Assembly: GCA_965261585.1 (NCBI GenBank)
Contig: CBDHDN010000045.1
Coordinates: 1-62,027 of the forward strand
Source of the DNA: CBDHDN01 sp965261585
GTDB taxonomy: Bacteria > Pseudomonadota > Alphaproteobacteria > UBA6615
DNA: 62,027 bases
Direction of reading: 5' to 3'
Within the stretch, counting starts at the first letter, position 1, and every line of letters starts with the position of its first letter. Below the pieces are notes generated by a model. The model saw only the letters and a list, made by a program, of their open reading frames with translations. It was not told where the DNA came from and did no database searches. Both the position numbers and the translations under genes were made by a program. Positions 7,831-15,990 of this stretch are shown here, piece by piece.

Positions 7831-9399
7831 TCAGTCGCGTACGGCGCCCGCGGCCTCATCGTCGACATGGCGCGGGAACACCGGCTGCGGCTTCGGCAGC
7901 GTCGTCCCCGCCGCCAGCCCATGGGCCGGCCCGAGTGCCGCGAAATCCCGCGCGTCGTCGCCGACGGCCAGCTGATCCAGCATCGCCGCCGCCGCCGTCG
8001 GCATCACCGGCTGCACCGTGATGGCGAGATGGCGCACGACCTCGCAGACGACGTAGAGCACCGTGCCCATGCGGGCCGGGTCGGTCTTGCGCAGGGTCCA
8101 CGGCGCTTGTGCGTCGACATAGCGGTTCGCCTGGCCGACGACCTGCCAGATCATCTCGAGCGCCTTGTGGAAGGTCTGCGCCTGCATGGCCGGGCGGATC
8201 CGATCGAGGAGCCCGTACGCGGCCGCGAGCATGGCCTCATCGTCGGTCGTGAAATCGCCGGCCGCCGGCACGCGTGCATCGCAGTTGCGGTTGATCATGG
8301 ACAGCACGCGCTGGGCCAAGTTGCCGAGATCGTTCGCCAGGTCGCCGTTGACGCGGGCGACCATGGTTTCGTAGCTGATATAGCCGTCCTGGCCGAACGG
8401 CACTTCGCGCAGCAGATAGTAGCGGACCTGGTCGAGCCCATAGCGCTCGATCAGGTCATAGGGCGACAGCACGTTGCCGAGCGACTTCGACATCTTCTCG
8501 CCGCGGTTCAACAGCCAGCCATGAGCGAACACACGGTGCGGCGGCGCCACCCCCGCGGCCATCAGGAAGGCCGGCCAGAAGACCGCGTGAAACCGCAGGA
8601 TGTCCTTGCCCACCATGTGAAGATCGGCCGGCCAATAGGTTGAAAACACTTGGCTTTCCGTGTCCGGGTAGTCGACGGCCGTGATGTAGTTGATCAGCGC
8701 GTCGAGCCACACATAGACGATATGGTCGGGATCGTCGGGCACCGGCACGCCCCAGTCGAAGCTGGTGCGGCTGATCGACAGGTCGCGCAGCCCCTGCTTG
8801 ACGAAGCTGATGACCTCGTTGCGGCGGCTGGCCGGCCCGACGAAATCCGGATTGTCGGCATAGAACTTGAGCAGCGGCTCCTGCCAGGCCGACAGGCGGA
8901 AGAAGTAGCTCGGCTCCTCGAGCCATGCGACCTCGGCGCCCGACGGCCCGCGCTTGACGCCGTCGGCGTCCGTCGTGATCTCGGATTCGGCGTAAAAGGC
9001 CTCGTCGCGCACGGCGTACCAGCCGGCATAGGTCCCGAGATAAACGTGGCCGTTGTCGCGCATCGCCCGCCACAGCGCCTGGGTCGCCGCCGCGTGGCGC
9101 GGCTCGGTGGTGCGGATGAACGCATCGTGGCTGCAGTTCATGTCGTCGGCGAGGCGCCGGAAGTTATGGCTGACCTGGTCGGTGAAGGTCTGCGGATCGA
9201 TACCGGCGGCGGCGGCCGAAACCGCGACCTTCTGCCCGTGCTCGTCGGTCCCGGTCAGGAACTTAACGTCGTAGGCGTCGAGGCGCATGAACCGGGCCAT
9301 CACGTCGCAGGCCAGGGTCGTGTAGGCATGGCCGATATGCGGCTTGTCGTTGACGTAGTAGATCGGCGTCGTGATGTAGAAGCGTCTGCACCCGGACAT
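7831..9399 (-). CDS. metG: Methionyl-tRNA synthetase
   Basis: This 522-aa class I synthetase charges tRNA-Met. It has HIGH at residues 21-24 and KMSKS at 302-306, with the FLTGTDEHGQKV segment near 48-58. It lacks the four-cysteine zinc knuckle, matching the shorter alphaproteobacterial type. The ATG at 9399 is chosen because similarity begins at RRFYITTPIYYVND; the frame stays open upstream to 9561, but that extension shows no similarity. It sits between holB and tatD in the same operon. Confidence 0.95.
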   Translation of the reverse strand: MSGCRRFYITTPIYYVNDKPHIGHAYTTLACDVMARFMRLDAYDVKFLTGTDEHGQKVAVSAAAAGIDPQTFTDQVSHNFRRLADDMNCSHDAFIRTTEPRHAAATQALWRAMRDNGHVYLGTYAGWYAVRDEAFYAESEITTDADGVKRGPSGAEVAWLEEPSYFFRLSAWQEPLLKFYADNPDFVGPASRRNEVISFVKQGLRDLSISRTSFDWGVPVPDDPDHIVYVWLDALINYITAVDYPDTESQVFSTYWPADLHMVGKDILRFHAVFWPAFLMAAGVAPPHRVFAHGWLLNRGEKMSKSLGNVLSPYDLIERYGLDQVRYYLLREVPFGQDGYISYETMVARVNGDLANDLGNLAQRVLSMINRNCDARVPAAGDFTTDDEAMLAAAYGLLDRIRPAMQAQTFHKALEMIWQVVGQANRYVDAQAPWTLRKTDPARMGTVLYVVCEVVRHLAITVQPVMPTAAAAMLDQLAVGDDARDFAALGPAHGLAAGTTLPKPQPVFPRHVDDEAAGAVRD

Positions 9400-9452
9400 A
9401 GGCAGGGACTCCCGGCGATCGGGCTCGGCGAGGCTGGGCTCGGCACGGAGTG

Positions 9453-10475
9453 CTAGCCGCGCGCGGCCTCGGCCAGGTTGAAGAAGGTGTTCAGAATCAC
9501 CTGTTTGCGGTCGAGCCTGACACCGTCGGCGACGACGAACAGGCGGGCGGTCTTTTCCCACACCTCCAGCCAGCGATCAAGGTCGCGGCCCACGGCCGGC
9601 GCGCCTGCGGCCTGGTGGATCAGCCCGGCCAGCCAGCGCCGCAACAACGCCGTGAACGTCGCGTACTGGTCGGCATTGGCCGGCCGTGCCAGCCGGTCCG
9701 CGGTCGCGTGCAGGCGCGGCACGTCGAGTGTCGGCAGGCTGTCGACGAGCGCCGCCATCTCGTCGTGGAGCTCCAGTCCGCCAACGTCGGCGAGCTGCAA
9801 TGCCCGACCCGGGCTGCCATCGGCCAGCGCGGCCAGCCGTGCCGCGTCCGCGGCCGGCAGGTCGGGCCGGATCATGCTCATCACGGCGCTGACATCGCCG
9901 GCCGGCAGCGGCTGCAGCGCCAGCCGGCGGCAGCGTGAGCGGACGGTCGCCGCCAGCCGGCTCGGCGCATGGCAGACCAGCAGCATGACCGTGCGCGACG
10001 GCGGCTCCTCCAACAGCTTCAAGAGCGCGTTCTGGGCATTGCGGTTCATCTGGTCGGCGGCGTCGACGACAACGACGCGCCAGCCGCCGGCGGCCGGCTT
10101 CAGCCGCAGGAACGGCCCCAGGGCGCGCACGTCATCGACGGCGATCTCGTCGCGCAGGCGCGCGTTCGCCTGCTGGCTCGCATAGCTGCGGCGGACCAGC
10201 CGGCAGTCCGGGTGGGCACCGGCCGCCAGCTGGCGGAACACCGGATCGTCCGGGTCCATCGCCATATCGTCGGTGCCGCCGCCGGCCAGCACGAAACGGG
10301 CGAACCGCCAGGCCAGCGTCGCCTTGCCGACGCCCGGCGGGCCGGTGATCAGCCAGCCATGGGCCAGCCGGTCGGCCCGCCAGGCGCGCAGCAGGTCCGC
10401 CGCGCCGGCCGCCTGGCCGACAAGGGCGGCGTTGTGCCGCGGCGCTTCGATGCGGGCAATGATCTCGTCGGTCAT
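9453..10475 (-). CDS. holB: DNA polymerase III delta' subunit
   Basis: This 340-aa clamp-loader subunit belongs to the AAA+ family. It has a Walker A-like GPPGVGKAT at residues 45-53, a DDVRALGPFLRLKPA region, VVVDAADQMNRNAQNALLK, and the LLEEPPSRTVMLLVCHAPSRL sensor segment. It loads the beta clamp together with HolA and DnaX. Its ATG overlaps the end of tmk by 4 nt, the classic tmk-holB coupling. No zinc-module cysteines are evident, as in many alphaproteobacterial HolB proteins. Confidence 0.93.
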   Translation of the reverse strand: MTDEIIARIEAPRHNAALVGQAAGAADLLRAWRADRLAHGWLITGPPGVGKATLAWRFARFVLAGGGTDDMAMDPDDPVFRQLAAGAHPDCRLVRRSYASQQANARLRDEIAVDDVRALGPFLRLKPAAGGWRVVVVDAADQMNRNAQNALLKLLEEPPSRTVMLLVCHAPSRLAATVRSRCRRLALQPLPAGDVSAVMSMIRPDLPAADAARLAALADGSPGRALQLADVGGLELHDEMAALVDSLPTLDVPRLHATADRLARPANADQYATFTALLRRWLAGLIHQAAGAPAVGRDLDRWLEVWEKTARLFVVADGVRLDRKQVILNTFFNLAEAARG

Positions 10476-11149
10476 CCGGGCCCCAGCGCAAACCGTGCCG
10501 CGATCAGTCCTAGCACTTCGGCTTGGATCGCGTCGATTGGCTGCTGCGCATCGACGATGACGCAGCGGTTCGGTTCACGCCGGGCAATGTCGAGGAAGCC
10601 GTCGCGCAGCCGTTGATGAAAGTCCGGCGCCATCCGCTCGTAGCGCTGCGCCGATCCGGTCCGCCGCGCGGAGCGTTCGAGCCCCGCTGCCACCGGCAAG
10701 TCGAGGATGATCGTCATGTCCGGTGCGAAGTCGCCGACGACGAAACCGTACAGGCGGGCTACCGCGTCGCGCCCAAGCCCATGGCCGTAGCCCTGATAGG
10801 CCATCGTCGAATCGGCGAACCGGTCACAGACGACCCAGTCGCCGCGCGCCAGCACCGGCCGGATCAGCCTGGTCAGGTGATCGCGCCGCGCCGCGAAGTG
10901 CAGCAGCGCCTCGGTCTCGCCGTCCCAGCGGTCGACCGGGCCGGTGACGAGGAGTTCGCGGATGGCGTCGGCCCCCACCGTGCCGCCGGGCTCGTGGGTC
11001 TGCACCACCGCTCGGCCGCGCCCGCGCAAGTGCTCAACGAGCGCCAGCGCCTGCGTCGTCTTGCCGGAGCCCTCGCCGCCCTCGAACGTTATCAGCTTGC
11101 CCGGATCACCGCCCGGACCGCTATCGACGCCGGTCCCAGGGCCAGTCAC
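10472..11149 (-). CDS. tmk: Thymidylate kinase
   Basis: This 225-aa enzyme phosphorylates dTMP to dTDP. The P-loop FEGGEGSGKTTQ lies near residues 22-33, the DRF-type motif appears as VVCDRFADSTMAYQGYGHG, and a lid-region arginine cluster lies near SARRTGSAQRYE. A 15-20-residue Gly/Pro-rich extension precedes LITFEGG; no good internal start shortens it. It lies between dacF (12 bp upstream) and holB (4-nt overlap). Confidence 0.93.
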   Translation of the reverse strand: MTGPGTGVDSGPGGDPGKLITFEGGEGSGKTTQALALVEHLRGRGRAVVQTHEPGGTVGADAIRELLVTGPVDRWDGETEALLHFAARRDHLTRLIRPVLARGDWVVCDRFADSTMAYQGYGHGLGRDAVARLYGFVVGDFAPDMTIILDLPVAAGLERSARRTGSAQRYERMAPDFHQRLRDGFLDIARREPNRCVIVDAQQPIDAIQAEVLGLIAARFALGPG

Positions 11150-11161
11150 TCAGGCGATCCG

Positions 11162-12316
11162 TCAGCTGCCGCCGGCGCCCAGGACGATATAGCTCAGCGC
11201 GCCCGTGATACGGCCGAAGAAGTCGCGCTGCCCAATATCTGCGCCGGCCAGCAGCGACCGCTCCACGGTCGGCAGGCCGGGTGCCGTCACGATCAGCGTC
11301 GCGATCGGCGTGCCTTGCTCGATCGGCGCCGAGATCGGCCCGTTGTAGACGACCGAGACGCGCAGGTCCCGGCGCGCGCCGCGCGGCATCGTCGCCGTCA
11401 GATCGTCGGCGAGCACGAGCGGCACCGTCGGCCGATCGCCGAGCCAGACGTCGGCCTCGGCGACGGCCTCCTGGCGATTGAACAGGTCCAGGTTCTCGAA
11501 CTCGCGGAAGCCGAACTCGGCCAGACGCTCGGCCTCCTCGCCGCGCTCGCGCGCGCTCTCCACGCCATTGATGACAAGCACGAGGCGCCGGCCATTGCGC
11601 ATCAGCGACGCGGTCAGGCCGAAGCCGGAGGCGTCGGTATGGCCGGTCTTCAGGCCGTCCGCGCCGAGCTCTTTGAACAGCAACGGGTTGCGGTTGCCCT
11701 GCTTGATGCCGTTGTAGGTGAAGGTCTTTTCCTTGAAGTAGTGATAGTACTCCGGAAAATCGGCGATCAGGCGCCCGGCTAGGCGGGCCAGATCGCGCGC
11801 CGTCGTGACATGCTCGGGATGCGGCCACCCCGTCGCATTGCGATACACCGTGCTGCGCATGCCGAGGTCGCGCGCCCGCTGGGTCATCCGGGCGGCAAAG
11901 GCGTCCTCGCTGCCGGCCAGGCCCTCGGCGATGGCGATCGAGGCGTCGTTGCCCGACTGGACGACGATGCCGCGCACCAAATCCTCGACACTCACTTGCG
12001 AGCCGACCTCGACGAACATCTTCGAGCCGCCCTTGCGCCATGCGGTCTCGGAGACCGGCAACGTGTCGGTCAGCGCCAACTGCTGGTCGCGCAGCCGCTC
12101 GAACAGCAGATAGGCCGTCATGATCTTGCTCATCGAGGCCGGGAACATGATCTCGTCGGCGTTCTTCTCGTAGAGCACGACGGCGGTCTTGACGTCGATC
12201 AGGATCGCCTGTTTCGCATTGGTCTCGAACGCGCCGGCAGCGGTTGCAAGCACCAGGCTCGCGACCGCGAGGACCAGGCTGGCGGTCCTGGAGACGGCAC
12301 CGAATGAAATCTTCAT
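11162..12316 (-). CDS. dacF: D-alanyl-D-alanine carboxypeptidase (DacF/PBP5 type)
   Basis: This 384-aa penicillin-binding protein trims peptidoglycan stem peptides. A cleavable signal peptide (to about AFETNAKQ, residue 30) is followed by the active-site SMSK at 61-64, SGN at 120-122 and KTGHTD near 214. A C-terminal PBP5-like beta domain and a terminal hydrophobic stretch could anchor it to the membrane. It is first in the dacF-tmk-holB-metG-tatD series and has a CtrA-box-like dyad just upstream, hinting at cell-cycle control. Confidence 0.92.
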   Translation of the reverse strand: MKISFGAVSRTASLVLAVASLVLATAAGAFETNAKQAILIDVKTAVVLYEKNADEIMFPASMSKIMTAYLLFERLRDQQLALTDTLPVSETAWRKGGSKMFVEVGSQVSVEDLVRGIVVQSGNDASIAIAEGLAGSEDAFAARMTQRARDLGMRSTVYRNATGWPHPEHVTTARDLARLAGRLIADFPEYYHYFKEKTFTYNGIKQGNRNPLLFKELGADGLKTGHTDASGFGLTASLMRNGRRLVLVINGVESARERGEEAERLAEFGFREFENLDLFNRQEAVAEADVWLGDRPTVPLVLADDLTATMPRGARRDLRVSVVYNGPISAPIEQGTPIATLIVTAPGLPTVERSLLAGADIGQRDFFGRITGALSYIVLGAGGS

Positions 12317-12366
12317 CGCCCTAAATCCACCGGTATTGCAACGCAGCCAAATGACGCGGTCGTGCC

Positions 12367-12381
12367 TTAACGAGCCGTTAA
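12367..12381 (-). promoter_or_regulatory. CtrA-box-like site in the dacF promoter
   Basis: TTAA-CGAGCCG-TTAA, a full CtrA half-site pair with 7-nt spacing, lies about 50 bp upstream of the dacF ATG in the short rlpA-dacF gap. Its position fits a promoter-proximal CtrA site. It is the second such perfect dyad in the window. Binding is inferred from the motif only. Confidence 0.5.
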
Positions 12382-12399
12382 TGTGCCCGTCGGCCGCGC

Positions 12400-13413
12400 T
12401 TACTCGACGATCAGGCGGGCCTCTTCGACGCCGGCGCCGACAATTCGCGCCAGCAGGCCGTCCGCCTCTTCGACGGAGCCGACCGGCCCGACCCTGACCC
12501 GGAAGACCGAGCCTTCGCTGAAATCGACGCGGCTGATCTGCGTCGGCCCGATGCCGTCGCGGTACAGCCGGTCGCGCATCCGCAACGCGTTGCCAAGCTC
12601 GCCGAAGGCGCCGGTCTGAACATAGATGCCCGAGGGGCTGACGGGAAGGATCTCGACGTTGCTCGGCAGCACCAGTGGCCTTGCCGGCGCGCGGACGACC
12701 GGTGCCGCCCTGACCAGTGCCGGCGTCGCGCGCGGCTCTATCCGCACCGCGGCGACAAGCAGCTCGTCATCGGCCAGCGGCGCGCTGCCGGCGCCCGGTG
12801 GCGGCAGGATCCGCGTCTCGACCGGCAGCCGCGGCGCCGGCTGCGCCGCCAGCTGCAGCGCCTTGTTGCCCGGCGCGTTGAGCGCGGCCAGCTTCAGCCG
12901 CAGGCTTTCCTGGGCCAGCACGCTGACCCGCACGCGCGCCGTGCCCTGCCCCTGGAAGCCGAGCAACTGTGCGCCCCGGCGCGATACGTCGATGATCCGC
13001 CCGTCGACGAAGGGCCCGCGGTCGTTGACCCGCAATACGATCGACCGGCCGTTCTCCAGATTTGTCACCCGCACGGCGCTCGACAGCGGCAGCGTCTTGT
13101 GTGCCGCGGTCAGCGCGTTCATGTCATAGAGCTCGCCGTTCGCCGTCTTGCGGCCGTGGAACTGCCGCCCATACCACGAGGCAATGCCGGTGGCGTTGTA
13201 GTCGTAGTCCTCGGCCGGGTAGTACCAGCGGCCGGCAACCTGGTAGGGCCTGCCGACCTTGTACGTGCCTGGCGACGAGGTACCGGGCAGGGCCTCCAGC
13301 CTCTGCACCTGCTTCGCCGTATGCATGACGAGTTCGGTCTGCGTACAGGCCGCGAGCAGGCCGCAGGCCAGCACCATCAAGAGACCGGGACGAAATGGCC
13401 GAATTAAGGCCAT
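12400..13413 (-). CDS. rlpA: RlpA-like septal lytic transglycosylase with SPOR domain
   Basis: This 337-aa lipoprotein has a lipobox ending LLAAC at Cys 23. Its double-psi beta-barrel region includes TGIASWYGRQFHGRKTANGE and RVNDRGPFVDGRIIDVSR with the catalytic Asp. A proline/alanine-rich linker follows, then a C-terminal SPOR domain (about 262-335, GIYVQTGAFGELGNALRM). RlpA cleaves denuded glycan at the septum. The ATG at 13413 is chosen because GAGGACACG lies just upstream and a signal peptide follows. It comes after mltB on the same strand. Confidence 0.92.
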   Translation of the reverse strand: MALIRPFRPGLLMVLACGLLAACTQTELVMHTAKQVQRLEALPGTSSPGTYKVGRPYQVAGRWYYPAEDYDYNATGIASWYGRQFHGRKTANGELYDMNALTAAHKTLPLSSAVRVTNLENGRSIVLRVNDRGPFVDGRIIDVSRRGAQLLGFQGQGTARVRVSVLAQESLRLKLAALNAPGNKALQLAAQPAPRLPVETRILPPPGAGSAPLADDELLVAAVRIEPRATPALVRAAPVVRAPARPLVLPSNVEILPVSPSGIYVQTGAFGELGNALRMRDRLYRDGIGPTQISRVDFSEGSVFRVRVGPVGSVEEADGLLARIVGAGVEEARLIVE

Positions 13414-13423
13414 CGGCGTGTCC

Positions 13424-14407
13424 TCAGGAGCCACCGATGCGGTCAGCGAGATGTCCGACCGCCGTTGCGAAATAAAGCGACCGGTTCCAGCGCAGCAGGG
13501 CCCGGTAGTTGTCATAAACCACATAGGCGGGACCGTCCGGGCCGTCCGGCACGACGACCGACGCCTCGAGGTCGCGCGTCGGCAGGTCCGTGCCGTCGGC
13601 CCGCCGCACCCCCAGTGCCTGCCATTCGCTCAACCGTTTGCGCGTCTTCATGCCGGTGAGCGCGACACCGAAGCCCGCCGGCAGCTGGACGCGCCGGCCC
13701 CAGGTGATGTCGTCGCGCCAGCCGACGCGACCGAGATAGTTCGCCGCCGAGGCGAAGACGTCGGCCCGCGTCTTCCAGATGTCCTTCTGGCCGTCGCCGT
13801 CATAGTCGTACGCATAGCTCAGAAAGCTGGATGGCATGAACTGGGCCTGGCCCATGGCGCCGGCCCAGCTGCCGCGCATGTCTTCGGGCGTGATGTGGCC
13901 TTCATCGAGGATCTGCAGGGCCTGCAGCAGCTCGCCTCGGAAATAGTCGCTGCGGCGGCCGTCATAGGCCAGCGTCGCCAGCGCGTCGACGACCGGAAAG
14001 CCCCCGGTGAAGCCGCCATAGCTCGTCTCGATGCCCCACAACGCGACGATGAAGCGCGGCTGCACGCCAAAGCGGGCCGCCACCTCTTCCAGCAGCGCCC
14101 GGTTCTGCGCCAGGCGCTCGCGCCCCTCTCGCACACGGCCGTCGGTGACGATGCGGCTCAGATACTGCTGGAACGTGATCGTCCCCTCGGGCTGGCGCCG
14201 GTCGAGCTCGATTACCCGCTCGATCGGCGCAATGTCGCTGAGCGCCGCATCGAGTATGGCCTCGGAGACACCACGCTCGCGGGCCTCGATGCGCAGGCCG
14301 GCCAGCCACTCGGCGAACGGGGCCTGGTTGGCCGCGGCCGGCAGCGGCGCGGCGATCGCGGCAATAGCGAACGCCAACGCGCAACGACGCACGAAGCGGT
14401 GTTTCAT
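13424..14407 (-). CDS. mltB: Lytic murein transglycosylase, MltB type
   Basis: This 327-aa periplasmic transglycosylase has a signal peptide cleaved near AAAANQAPF. Its SLT_2 domain carries the catalytic Glu in ALWGIETSYGG and the downstream GAMGQAQFMPSSFLSYA and RVGWRDDITWGR motifs. It lacks a lipobox, so it is soluble rather than anchored. It ends 10 bp before the rlpA ATG. A MITE begins 5 bp upstream of its ATG, so the native leader and ribosome-binding site have probably been displaced. Confidence 0.9.
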   Translation of the reverse strand: MKHRFVRRCALAFAIAAIAAPLPAAANQAPFAEWLAGLRIEARERGVSEAILDAALSDIAPIERVIELDRRQPEGTITFQQYLSRIVTDGRVREGRERLAQNRALLEEVAARFGVQPRFIVALWGIETSYGGFTGGFPVVDALATLAYDGRRSDYFRGELLQALQILDEGHITPEDMRGSWAGAMGQAQFMPSSFLSYAYDYDGDGQKDIWKTRADVFASAANYLGRVGWRDDITWGRRVQLPAGFGVALTGMKTRKRLSEWQALGVRRADGTDLPTRDLEASVVVPDGPDGPAYVVYDNYRALLRWNRSLYFATAVGHLADRIGGS

Positions 14408-14412
14408 GGCAG

Positions 14413-14521
14413 CTAGTGCACCGATCCAGACAAATGATTCACCGTGCGCTGGAGCAACCCGTTGTTTTGTATTCAGAATCAGGTTTCCACTGTGACGGCT
14501 CTGACTGAGTCGGTGCACTAG
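14413..14521. mobile_element. 109-bp CTAG-flanked MITE, copy A
   Basis: The sequence runs from CTAG to CTAG with terminal inverted repeats CTAGTGCACCGA followed by partly matching bases (TCCAGAC at the left, CTCAGTC at the right). It has no coding capacity. A copy at 60282-60390 is the same length and differs at about one base, and a 38-bp left-end fragment lies at 43858. The CTAG target and small size fit a MITE mobilised by an IS630/Tc1-type transposase. Confidence 0.8.
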
Positions 14522-14810
14522 CATCCCCCGCGACTCAGGCGACAGCCCTGCGTGTCGATGTGCCATAGCGATTCGCTGAACGCAACGGCGATCACGATTT
14601 TGTTCCATCCGTCGACTGTGTCCCTAGAGCAATGCGGAAAGGCCCACGCCATGATGCCCGGTGGCTGGTTAAGGCACGGTTTTTCGCGTCAGAATCAATG
14701 TTGCGGCCGCGCCAAGATCGCGGGCGGCAGGGCGAGCTGAACGGTTTTAGCAGATTGCTAAATGCGTTTACCGCTGCTAAAGCGCAGCGACGCTTCAAAG
14801 GGACCTCACC
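14522..14810. other. Intergenic region upstream of the LacI-type gene
   Basis: The stretch between the MITE and the regulator holds no recognisable gene. Its only notable feature is a cluster of TGCTAAA motifs in the last 70 bp, listed separately as a candidate operator. Confidence 0.4.
14746..14762. promoter_or_regulatory. Candidate LacI-type operator (palindrome)
   Basis: TTTAGCA-GAT-TGCTAAA is a perfect 7-bp inverted repeat about 50 bp upstream of the regulator start. A further TGCTAAA half-site lies at 14775-14781. The position suits autoregulation by the adjacent LacI-family protein. LacI operators usually have an even CG centre, so assignment to this regulator is tentative. Confidence 0.4.
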
Positions 14811-15804
14811 TTGCCGGATCGCCGACGACCGACCCTGCGTGATGTCGCGGCACAAGCCGGCGTATCGCCGGCCACGGCATCGCTGATCCTGAACAACGTG
14901 CCGGGGACGCGTCTGGCGGCAGCGACACGCGCCCGCGTCGTGGCCGCGGCCGAACAGCTTGGCTACCGGCCCAACGCGATGGCGCGATCACTGCGCACCG
15001 CCCGGTCACAAACGATCGGCCTCGTCACGGACGCGATCGCCGGGCGCTCCGGCGCGGCTGCGGTCATCGCCGGCGCCCAGGCGCGCGCCTGGCAGGACGA
15101 CTGCGTGCTGATGCTGGCCAACAGCGATGGCGACGCGGACACCGAGGCCGCGCTGATCGAATGGCTGCTCTCACGCCAGGTCGAGGGCATCGTCTACGTC
15201 GCCGGCCCGGCGCCCCGCGTGATGGCACCGCGCCTGCCGAGCAGCATGTCGGTCGTCCTCGTCGGCTGGGCCGTCGCCGACCGCGCCCTCCCCTCGGTCG
15301 CGCCCGACGATGCGGCGGGCGCGTTCCTGGCAACGCAAGCGCTGATCGATGCGGGCCATTGGCGGATCGCCTGTCTGGCGCCGCGGGCCGGCGATGCGGC
15401 CACGATCGACCGCCGCGACGGCTTCGCCAAGGCTCGAGGCCGCCGATCTGCAGGTGGATCGCGACCTCGTCGGCGCTGGCGATTATCAGGGAACGCTGCG
15501 GTTCATGGCGCTGCGGCAACCACCCACGGCGATCCTGTGCCTCAGCGATAGCGTTGCCCTGGGCTGTTATGACGCTCTCAAGCACTCGCGGCTGCGCATT
15601 CCGGACGATGTGGCGGTCGTCGGCTTCGATGATGGCGGCATGGCCGCGGCGTTGCGGCCGCCACTGTCGGCGATCGTGCCGCCGCACGTGGACATGGGCC
15701 GGTGGGCGGTCGACTATCTGCTGCGGGCGGGATCGGGCGGCGACCTTACGGTGGCGCCACAGGTCAAGCTGGCCGGCCGCCTCGAGCGGCGCCGGTCTTT
15801 CTAG
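14811..15804 (+). pseudogene. LacI-family transcriptional regulator, frameshifted
   Basis: The N-terminus (from TTG, residues 5-55) carries a LacI helix-turn-helix (LRDVAAQAGVSPATASLILN). A periplasmic-binding-like effector domain follows, with SQTIGLVTD and later GHWRIACLAP. The frame breaks near 15429-15436: GFAKA passes into an arginine-rich nonsense tail, while the shifted frame resumes LEAADLQVDRDLV, AILCLSDSVALGCYDAL and VVGFDDGGMAAALRPPLS to the stop at 15804. The joined protein would be about 330 aa, normal for the family. The regulon is unknown. Confidence 0.85.
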
Positions 15805-15990
15805 CGGTCTGATCCTGAGCGCCCGGGACGAACGGAAACCCGAGGCTGGGCAACGACGTGGCGATCGGGTGTGGGTCTGGTATGAAAAATCTAAGTCATT
15901 GATTTAGTGCGTTTTTTGTGTCGAGACGAACGGCCGAAAGCGGCTATTCGTGACAATGGGCCGCTCCAAGGCAGGATTTTGTCACGACGG

